Of a DNA stretch of 64,000 bases, positions 54,457-61,628 are shown piece by piece. Origin of the DNA: Levilactobacillus yonginensis (lineage in GTDB: Bacteria; Bacillota; Bacilli; Lactobacillales; Lactobacillaceae). The stretch lies in NCBI RefSeq assembly GCF_964065165.1, contig NZ_OZ061549.1, positions 1,736,001-1,800,000 on the forward strand, given 5' to 3'. The notes beneath the pieces were generated by a model. That model did no database searches. It saw only the letters and a list, made by a program, of their open reading frames with translations, and had not been told where the DNA came from. Made by a program: the position numbers and the translations under genes. Positions within the stretch are counted from its first letter, which is position 1, and every line of letters begins with the position of its first letter.

Positions 54457-55059
54457 ATGACAACTTATTTGATTGTGGGTGCAAGTGCACTGGGCCAATC
54501 CGTAGCACGTCAATTGACCCAAGCGAAGGAGTCGACCGTGCGGGTATTGCATGCAGTTGATGACACGCTACCCCAGGATTTAGCGAAACAAGTCGTTGAG
54601 CTGACAGGTGATTTAACGAAAGAAACGACTTACCTAGCTGCGTTACAGGATAATCCAATCATTTTTTCTGCGCTGGAAGGCATGGACGTTGATTTAGCCT
54701 TTGAAGCGTTGTTCGATGCGCAATATCACAATCAACTGGCATTAACGCGGTTCGTGATGTTGAGTGCCGCTGGTGTGGATCAGGAAGTGACCGGAGCCAT
54801 CCAATACCCTGGTATTACTGATGTCAAAGAATATTTGAATCAGCAACGGTACGCGGCTAAATTAGTCGATGAGGCAGAATTTCCTTATACCATTCTGCGG
54901 CCGGTAACGCTGCTAGATGGTCCGGCCACGACACCCAAAATAATTCCAGAAGGATCAGCGGTACCGGCGGGGACTGTTTCACGTGAAACAGTTGCGACGG
55001 TGACAGTTGCGATTTTACAAGCGGGTGGCTACGATTATCAGTCATTAGCAATTTGCTAA
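54457..55059 (+). CDS. NAD(P)-binding Rossmann protein (YwnB/NmrA-like)
   Basis: 200 residues from the ATG at 54457 (AAAAGGAG upstream; the frame extends 29 codons earlier without a site). It opens MTTYLIVGASALGQSVARQL, a glycine-poor variant of the Rossmann loop (GASALGQS), and has FVMLSAAGVD and YTILRPVTLLDG, typical of atypical SDR proteins. It is related in plan to the protein at 31265. It contains a perfect parS site in its coding sequence (54975-54990, encoding GTVSRETV). Confidence 0.82.
   Translation: MTTYLIVGASALGQSVARQLTQAKESTVRVLHAVDDTLPQDLAKQVVELTGDLTKETTYLAALQDNPIIFSALEGMDVDLAFEALFDAQYHNQLALTRFVMLSAAGVDQEVTGAIQYPGITDVKEYLNQQRYAAKLVDEAEFPYTILRPVTLLDGPATTPKIIPEGSAVPAGTVSRETVATVTVAILQAGGYDYQSLAIC
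54975..54990. promoter_or_regulatory. parS site inside a coding sequence
   Basis: TGTTTCACGTGAAACA is a full match to the ParB-binding parS consensus, located near the 3' end of the Rossmann protein gene. Confidence 0.85.
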
Positions 55060-55135
55060 CGTTTCGTGAAACCTAACGAAATGTTACGTCATTATATGAA
55101 TTATTTGTTAAAATGGCTGTAGTGGGGTGAATGCA

Positions 55136-55501
55136 TTGGCATTAAATATTGATGATGAGCAGTTACAAGCAATTCGTGAGCGAATGGATGAAGCTAATCA
55201 ACGTGCCCACTTTGTTATTTTTCAATCTGTTGAAAAGCAAACGGGAAAGGCCCTGCGGTTAATCACAGATATTGAAAGTTTTCGGTCGATTGAAGATCAA
55301 CATCAGGAAGATTCTGATATGGCCATCATCCAAGACATTGTTCCAATTACGGATGCCTTGGCTCGTTGGGCGGTTGCTGAAAATATGGCAGCGCAACAAG
55401 GTGACGATACGGCTGTTTTAGCTGATTTGGAGTACTATACGAATGAAGTTTTGAAGGAAAACCATCAGGCAGTCAATCCACCTGATAGCACCGACGATTA
55501 G
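55136..55501 (+). CDS. Acidic cytoplasmic protein of unknown function
   Basis: About 121 residues. The start is uncertain: TTG at 55136 has GGGGTGA five bases upstream, while a GTG at 55127 is also in frame. Mostly helical, acidic (many Asp/Glu, pI low), no membrane segment: LNIDDEQLQAIRERMDEA and DLEYYTNEVLKENH. I do not recognise the family. It stands before a polysaccharide deacetylase gene with its own terminator. Confidence 0.65.
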   Translation: MALNIDDEQLQAIRERMDEANQRAHFVIFQSVEKQTGKALRLITDIESFRSIEDQHQEDSDMAIIQDIVPITDALARWAVAENMAAQQGDDTAVLADLEYYTNEVLKENHQAVNPPDSTDD

Positions 55502-55502
55502 G

Positions 55503-55531
55503 TAGTCTAACATCTGTTAGGCTATTTTTTT
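55503..55531 (+). terminator. Terminator after the acidic protein gene
   Basis: TAGTCTAAC-ATCT-GTTAGGCTA hairpin followed by T7. Confidence 0.88.
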
Positions 55532-55628
55532 ATGGAGAAACTTGTAAGGCGTTTTGTAGGGCTTGTTACTAGACAACTGGTAAACTAAAGGAGGATACAG
55601 GGGAGTCATCTTTTGAGGAGGGATGAGG

Positions 55629-56645
55629 ATGAAGCGAGCAAAATGGTTGTTTACGAGTATTGTGGTAGCCGTCGCTGTCTTAATTGTGGGGATGAGTCCG
55701 ACAGGGGCACAAGCTAGGAGCACTAATCGGACCGTTACGTTCAGTCAGTTGACAAACAAGAATTCGCATCGGCTGGCTGCCATTCGGCAAGCTGCGCGGC
55801 AACAGATTCTGAAACAGAAGAAGGCCAAAGGAAGTCGAGTCAAGGCAGTTTATCAGGTGAAGCTACCGAAAAACATGGCTAAAAAAGCGACGTTGACGCC
55901 TAATGGGCTTCGGATGAACCTACTGGCTAATAGTTTTAAGGTCAAAAGGATTACGATTCCTTACGCACAGCTAAAAGGTAAAATCCTGAATAAATACTTA
56001 CCCAAAGCCAATAGAACGCACCCGGTTAAGACGAATAAAATGGTTGCGTTAACCTTTGATGATGGGCCAGATCCAACGTTAACGCCACGCTTATTGAAAA
56101 CGCTGAAAAAGTATCACGTTCATGCGACGTTCTTTGAAGTGGGGCAGAGCGTTAGTCGTTATCCTAAAATTTCGCGGGCGGTCTTAGCCGGTGGTAATGA
56201 ATTAGGGAATCATTCTTGGAACCATCCCGACTTCGACAGCATTGGTACGTCAAAAACTTTTGATCAAATTATGCGTACGAATCGCGCTATTTATCAAGCT
56301 ACTGGGACCTTACCACAGTACGTTCGACCGCCATATGGAAACATTACGGCCGCCGAGGGACGAGCCATTGAGCAACCAATTATTCGATGGTCAGTGGATT
56401 CCCGTGATTGGGCTTACTTGAATACTCAGAAGGATATTAATGAAGTTATGCGTGATACTCGTGGTGGCGACATTGTACTGATGCATGATATTCATGCACA
56501 GTCCGTTGCGGCCGTACCGACGATTATTAAGCGGTTAAAGGCTAAGGGATATCACTTGGTGACTGTCAGTCAGTTGTTGAATAGCCAAGCACTACCAGGG
56601 TTACAATACTTTGGTGCCCACGATTATCGTCGTGCTGGTAAATAA
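55629..56645 (+). CDS. Secreted polysaccharide deacetylase (NodB domain)
   Basis: 338 residues from the ATG at 55629, preceded by GAGGAGG; an ATG two codons earlier is closer to that site. Signal peptide (WLFTSIVVAVAVLIVG, cut near AQARS), a basic N-terminal domain, then the NodB deacetylase with motif 1 TFDDGPDPT, motif 2 HSWNHPDF (the metal histidines) and motif 3 RPPYGN. It should remove acetyl or N-acetyl groups from cell-wall glycans, as PgdA/PdaA relatives do on peptidoglycan; the exact glycan is inference. Monocistronic. Confidence 0.94.
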   Translation: MKRAKWLFTSIVVAVAVLIVGMSPTGAQARSTNRTVTFSQLTNKNSHRLAAIRQAARQQILKQKKAKGSRVKAVYQVKLPKNMAKKATLTPNGLRMNLLANSFKVKRITIPYAQLKGKILNKYLPKANRTHPVKTNKMVALTFDDGPDPTLTPRLLKTLKKYHVHATFFEVGQSVSRYPKISRAVLAGGNELGNHSWNHPDFDSIGTSKTFDQIMRTNRAIYQATGTLPQYVRPPYGNITAAEGRAIEQPIIRWSVDSRDWAYLNTQKDINEVMRDTRGGDIVLMHDIHAQSVAAVPTIIKRLKAKGYHLVTVSQLLNSQALPGLQYFGAHDYRRAGK

Positions 56646-56655
56646 AAGCAGATAA

Positions 56656-56700
56656 AAACGATGAGCTTTTCGGTCACAACCGTAAGTTCATCGTTTTTTT
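56656..56700. terminator. Bidirectional terminator between deacetylase and peptidase genes
   Basis: AAAACGATGAGCTT...CGGT-CACA-ACCG...AAGTTCATCGTTTT stem with T7 on the plus strand and T4 on the minus. Confidence 0.85.
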
Positions 56701-56703
56701 GGA

Positions 56704-57846
56704 CTAGCTTAGATACTTTTGAACAAGCTGCTGATAAACATGTTGAACGTGAATGAATAGATCGAGGTCTACGGATTCGTTGAGTGCGTGAGCGTCGGAC
56801 CACTGACCGGCACCATAAACGATAACTGGAAATTGGTTGGCCGATTTGGTGAATTCGGAGGCATCGGTGGCGCCGTGGATGACCTGAAGCTTAATTGGTT
56901 GTGCAAATTCAGCGTCGGCAATTTGTTTCGTCAATTGAACGAGGGGAGAATCTTGCGCACTGATGATCGGTTTAAAGCTATAGTCGACATGTAACTTCAG
57001 GTCTTCTTCTTTTTCCTGATTGAGATGGTCGACGATGGCATTTAACCGTTTAATAACGGCGGCATTATCAAATTCCGGAATTGGACGAATATTTCCTTGA
57101 ATTTCGGCTTTGGCCGGGATGCTGTTAACTTGTTCACCACCATTGAAGACGGTGACACTGTGGACCAGTGGTCCGAGCTCTGGGCTAGTAGGTACGTCAT
57201 CGAATGCGGTCGCCTCAGCCGTCACATATTTAACCAGGTTAGTGATGGCATTGATACCCTTCTCTGGCATGGAACTATGTACACCCACCCCATGCGAATA
57301 AACGTGATAGTTCAGAGAATCGTTATGAGCGTAGACCAGATTGCCACCAGTGGGTTCACCGATAACCATTGCGCTGAGGTCATCAGCGTAGCCTTGTTCG
57401 GTTAGCATCCGCGACCCCATAGCGCCGTTTTCTTCACCAACGGTACCAATGAAACGTAGCCGGCCGTTTAAGGGGACCTTTTGATCAGCTAAATTAATCA
57501 GAGTGATAACCATTGCGGCTAGACCGCTCTTCATATCGGCTGCACCACGGCCGTATAGTTGATTATCGGCAATGTGTGCTGCAAATGGATCGAAATTCCA
57601 GTCAGCTAGATCGCCAGTTGCGACGGTGTCTAAGTGCCCAGCTAGCGCGAAGACCGTCTTGCTATCCGGGTTACCAATTTCGGCTACGATGTTGTCGCGG
57701 CCATCCGTGTAAGGGATAATTTTAGCAGAGATATTGTGTTTGGCTAAGAGTTGCTTGATATAAGCGGCAACTTCACCTTCGTTGCCGTTGACAGAATTAA
57801 TTTGTACAAGATGTTGTAGAATTTGAATTTTTTCGCTATCTTCCAT
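56704..57846 (-). CDS. dapE: M20-family metallopeptidase (ArgE/DapE/ACY1 deacylase)
   Basis: 380 residues. Metal-binding motif LAGHLDTVATGD and the GRGAADMKSG helix lie in the catalytic domain, followed by GTVGEENGAMGS (catalytic Glu), the lid domain with HGVGVHSSMPEKG and the final His region HALNESVD. It should remove an N-acyl group, most likely succinyl-diaminopimelate or a related peptide; DapE is the usual name, ArgE or a dipeptidase remain possible. A weak GTGGGC precedes the ATG. Converges on the deacetylase gene. Confidence 0.87.
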   Translation of the reverse strand: MEDSEKIQILQHLVQINSVNGNEGEVAAYIKQLLAKHNISAKIIPYTDGRDNIVAEIGNPDSKTVFALAGHLDTVATGDLADWNFDPFAAHIADNQLYGRGAADMKSGLAAMVITLINLADQKVPLNGRLRFIGTVGEENGAMGSRMLTEQGYADDLSAMVIGEPTGGNLVYAHNDSLNYHVYSHGVGVHSSMPEKGINAITNLVKYVTAEATAFDDVPTSPELGPLVHSVTVFNGGEQVNSIPAKAEIQGNIRPIPEFDNAAVIKRLNAIVDHLNQEKEEDLKLHVDYSFKPIISAQDSPLVQLTKQIADAEFAQPIKLQVIHGATDASEFTKSANQFPVIVYGAGQWSDAHALNESVDLDLFIHVQHVYQQLVQKYLS

Positions 57847-57965
57847 AAAATATTAGCCCACTTTCTCATCGTTTTTTAATGTTAAGTCCTAGTTTATCAC
57901 GGTTTGCGTTGTATGGCTGAACTAATTTGTAAAGTCCGTGTAAAGGAGACGAACATCAGTTCGCT

Positions 57966-57993
57966 TTTGGTTAAAGATATGCTAAACTATAAT
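57966..57993 (+). promoter_or_regulatory. Promoter of addBA
   Basis: A consensus TATAAT at 57988 has TTTGGT 16 bases upstream, about 30 bases before the addB start. Confidence 0.5.
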
Positions 57994-58022
57994 CAATAGC
58001 AAAGTGTCCAAGGAGGTTGCTG

Positions 58023-61000
58023 ATGAGTTTACAATTTATTTTAGGGAGTGCGGGATTGGATCACCGCGAGCCGATGGTGACCACCTTGGCTCAACAGTTA
58101 ACGACGCACCCAGAAGAATCCTATTATTATTTAGTGCCTAACCATATCAAGTTTGAGACTGAAGTGGATGTTTTAACGGCTTTGAAACAGCGGATAGCTC
58201 CCAAGCAACGCTTATTTGCACAGACGCAAGTACAAGTGTTTTCGTTTACTCGGTTGGCTTGGTTCTTCATGAAGAACGAGCCGGTCTATCAGTTACCACG
58301 TATCTCCACAGCGGGGCTGAACATGTTGATTTATCAAATTATTCAAGAACATGCAGAAGACTTAACTATTTTTCGCGGAGAAGTCGACCGGCCAGGATTC
58401 ATCAGCCAACTGACCACCCAATTATCCGAATTTAAAGTTGGTCAGGTAACGGCTGCTGATTTAATGAGCGCCATCGGTCAGCTTCCAACTAAGAATGCAG
58501 ATTTACAGGCCAAGTTGCATGATTTAATGGTGATTTACGAATCCTTTGAAGCAAAGATGCTCGGCAAGTATGTTGAAAATACAGATCTGCTGAATCAATT
58601 GGCAGACTACTTAGAAACGAAAATTGATTTAAGCCATGCACATTTTTACTTAGAAGGATTTTCACAGTTAAGTGCGCAAGAGCGTCGGTTGGCAGCCGTT
58701 CTAATTCAGCGGTCAGCCAGTGTTACCGTAGCCCTGAACTTAAATAAGGGTTACCCACAGGGCTTACCAGATACGACGGCGCTCTTTTTTCAATCTGCAA
58801 AGCTTTATCACCAGCTGTACACGGTAGCGCAGACCAATCACGTACCAGTACTGGTCGATGAACGCGCTAAAGTGTCGCGGGTCTCAGCTGATTTAGGTGC
58901 ATTAGATGCATATTGGCAGGCTAGTAGTACCCTGTCGCCGATACCTGATAAACCGACAACTCAGCCAACCGATATCCAAATCGTACAGGCAGATAATCGC
59001 TACGTTGAGGTGTCTCGAGTAGCAACTCAGATTCGGCAGTTGGTGGCAACTGGGAAATATCGCTATCAGGATTTCTTAGTGCTCGCCCGGCACTTAGATA
59101 CATATCAGACGGTGATTGATCCAATTTTTCGTGCACAAGAAATTCCGTACTTTGATGATGCTGATGTTCAGATGGCAGATCATCCCTTTGTGGAGTTAAT
59201 TAATGCTTTGTTTGATGTTCAACGGCGCAACTATCGGTATGCGGACGTATTCCGGGTTTTAAAATCAGAACTCCTGCTACCCAAAGATGATGCGGGTGAA
59301 CCTATGTCACTGACAAATTATCGTCAGGCGTTGGCGCTTACGGAAAACATGGTCTTGAAGAATGGTTATGAGGGCCAACATCGATGGACACAAGAAAAAG
59401 ACTGGGTATTTCACCGATTTGCTAGTGGGGACATGGGTGTCCAAACAACGCAGGATGACCGGGTAACGAAACAAGTTAATCAGATTCGTCATTTTGTTAA
59501 ACAGACCTTACCGCCATTTTTTGCCCGTCTAAAGGTCGCGAAAACTTATACAGATGCAGCGGCAATTCTGTATCAATTCTTGGATGGTGCTGGCGTGAGC
59601 CAACGTTTAATGACTTGGCGAGATCAGGCGATTGAAGCAGGTGACTTAGTTCGGGCCGGTCAACCAGAGCAAACGTGGGCGACTTTCTGTCAGATGTTAG
59701 ATGAATGTCACAGTATTATTGGCGATTTGGCCTTCAGTCAAACAGACTTTCAAACTTTGTTACAGGCGGGATTTGTTGGCGCTAAGTTTAGTCAGATTCC
59801 TTCAACGTTAGACCAAGTGACCATTTCAGAAAGTGGAATTGTTCAAGCAAATAATCGAAAAGTCACTTTTCTGATGGGAGCTACTGCCGATGCCATGCCG
59901 GATAATCAAGTTCCAACAACACTGTTGGCTGATAACGATCGTCAGGATTTAAGTACACAATTGCAATCTGTTGATGAGACGAGTTACCTACGAGATGATG
60001 CGGCTACACAATTAGCAGGTGAGCCATATCTTAACTACCTGGCCTTTCTGAGTGGCAGTGAGCAATTAATTTTTAGTTACCCCGTGAATAGCGATGGTGA
60101 TCGGAATGGGTTGGAAATTTCCCCCTACGTGGCACGCATTAAGGACTACTTCAACTTGCCGATTATCAAGGCGCAGGCAGCACCTAGTGCAGATGAAACG
60201 GCAATTTTACCGTTTGTGGGGACACGACGAAGTACACTTCGTCATTTGGTTCAAGCGAGTCGGGACAGTCAACTACGTGAGGAGCCCTTATCCAAACAGT
60301 GGTTGTATGTGTTACGGCTACTTAGAGCAGACCGAAACTATGGGGATCTTACGACAAAACTGCTAGGTAGTTTAAGCTATCGCAATGTGCCAATGCAATT
60401 GACTCCTGATATTGTGACCCACTTATATGGACAGAAAATTAGTACATCGATTTCTAAGTTGGAGGAATACTACGCTAACCCATACGCCTACTTCCTTAAA
60501 TACGGGCTAAAATTACAGGAGAGAGATGTTTTTGAACTTTCACCAGCAAGTACCGGGGAATTCTTCCATGCGACCTTAGACGGACTAATGAAGCTAGTTA
60601 AACAGCAGCATTTAGACTTGGCCAGTTTGGACACGCAACAGCTACACGAGTTGACTGATGAAGTCATCGCTAAGGTATTAGATACTTCAGAAAATCCGCA
60701 GTTTGCCATCTTAGAGAGCTCCCACCGCATGGGCTATATCCGTCAGCAGCTGATAAAGACGATGCGTCAGATGGCGCGAACCCTTCATGAGCAAAGCACG
60801 CGCACCAAGTTACGGCCGCGACGAACGGAAGTGCAGTTTGGACTAGGGGATGAGCGTGGGCTAAAGCCACTATCATTTGACTTGGGTAAACGGCGTCAAG
60901 TGTCGGTTCGTGGGCGGATTGACCGGTTGGATGCCTTGGAAGTTAATGACAAGACATTCTTGGGAATTGTAGATTATAAGAGTTCTGAGCATAAATTTAG

Positions 61001-61628
61001 CTATCAGGATGCCTACTATGGGCAAGCTATGCAAATGTTGACGTACCTAGATGCTGTCAAAAAGAATATGCCAGATTTACTGGATGATGATGAACAAGCG
61101 GCCGAACTAGCGGGTGCTGTTTACTTGCACTTACAAAATCCAGTTCTAAAAGCGGCTGATGTTTTAGGTGAGGATCCCTTAGTAGCGTTGTTAAAAGAGG
61201 AACGTTATCAGGGACTATTGCTAGATGATCCCGACCTTTTAACGAATATTGATACGTTGTTTAGTGAGCCAGATTATACTGGGAGTTCGCTTTTATTCCA
61301 AGGATTACGACGGAAGAAGGATGGGGGCATCACATCATATGGTAAGATGCTCGTTAATCCGACTGAATTAGACCTTTTACTTGGTCATACCGAACGTTTG
61401 ATTAAACGCGCTGCTAATCAGATTTTTGATGGTCACGTTGATTTGGCACCATTTCGGGAGCAGAATCGAACCGCCTTACAGTTTTCACCGTATAAGTCGA
61501 TCATGCAATTTGATCCTTTGTTAAAGGAAAATAATTACCGTGAGTTGACCGCTCTGAAAAAGGACGAGGTTATTGCTCGGATCAAAGAAGAACAAGAACA
61601 GGAGGACCCAGATGAGCGCAAAATTTAA
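58023..61628 (+). CDS. addB: ATP-dependent helicase/nuclease subunit B (AddB/RexB)
   Basis: About 1201 residues from the ATG at 58023, with AAGGAGG upstream; two codons before it are also open. RexB-type AddB: it lacks an obvious Walker A at the N-terminus (LGSAGLDHR where AddB of Bacillus has one) but ends with a RecB-type nuclease domain, with the catalytic GIVDYKSS (Asp and Lys) and the QAMQMLTYL motif. With AddA it resects double-strand breaks and recognises Chi sites. addA overlaps the end by 17 bases. Confidence 0.96.
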   Translation: MSLQFILGSAGLDHREPMVTTLAQQLTTHPEESYYYLVPNHIKFETEVDVLTALKQRIAPKQRLFAQTQVQVFSFTRLAWFFMKNEPVYQLPRISTAGLNMLIYQIIQEHAEDLTIFRGEVDRPGFISQLTTQLSEFKVGQVTAADLMSAIGQLPTKNADLQAKLHDLMVIYESFEAKMLGKYVENTDLLNQLADYLETKIDLSHAHFYLEGFSQLSAQERRLAAVLIQRSASVTVALNLNKGYPQGLPDTTALFFQSAKLYHQLYTVAQTNHVPVLVDERAKVSRVSADLGALDAYWQASSTLSPIPDKPTTQPTDIQIVQADNRYVEVSRVATQIRQLVATGKYRYQDFLVLARHLDTYQTVIDPIFRAQEIPYFDDADVQMADHPFVELINALFDVQRRNYRYADVFRVLKSELLLPKDDAGEPMSLTNYRQALALTENMVLKNGYEGQHRWTQEKDWVFHRFASGDMGVQTTQDDRVTKQVNQIRHFVKQTLPPFFARLKVAKTYTDAAAILYQFLDGAGVSQRLMTWRDQAIEAGDLVRAGQPEQTWATFCQMLDECHSIIGDLAFSQTDFQTLLQAGFVGAKFSQIPSTLDQVTISESGIVQANNRKVTFLMGATADAMPDNQVPTTLLADNDRQDLSTQLQSVDETSYLRDDAATQLAGEPYLNYLAFLSGSEQLIFSYPVNSDGDRNGLEISPYVARIKDYFNLPIIKAQAAPSADETAILPFVGTRRSTLRHLVQASRDSQLREEPLSKQWLYVLRLLRADRNYGDLTTKLLGSLSYRNVPMQLTPDIVTHLYGQKISTSISKLEEYYANPYAYFLKYGLKLQERDVFELSPASTGEFFHATLDGLMKLVKQQHLDLASLDTQQLHELTDEVIAKVLDTSENPQFAILESSHRMGYIRQQLIKTMRQMARTLHEQSTRTKLRPRRTEVQFGLGDERGLKPLSFDLGKRRQVSVRGRIDRLDALEVNDKTFLGIVDYKSSEHKFSYQDAYYGQAMQMLTYLDAVKKNMPDLLDDDEQAAELAGAVYLHLQNPVLKAADVLGEDPLVALLKEERYQGLLLDDPDLLTNIDTLFSEPDYTGSSLLFQGLRRKKDGGITSYGKMLVNPTELDLLLGHTERLIKRAANQIFDGHVDLAPFREQNRTALQFSPYKSIMQFDPLLKENNYRELTALKKDEVIARIKEEQEQEDPDERKI

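Noticed and set aside
55060..55080. Near-parS sequence GTTTCGTGAAAC just after the Rossmann protein gene
   Set aside because: The palindrome lacks two central bases, so it is unlikely to be a ParB site.
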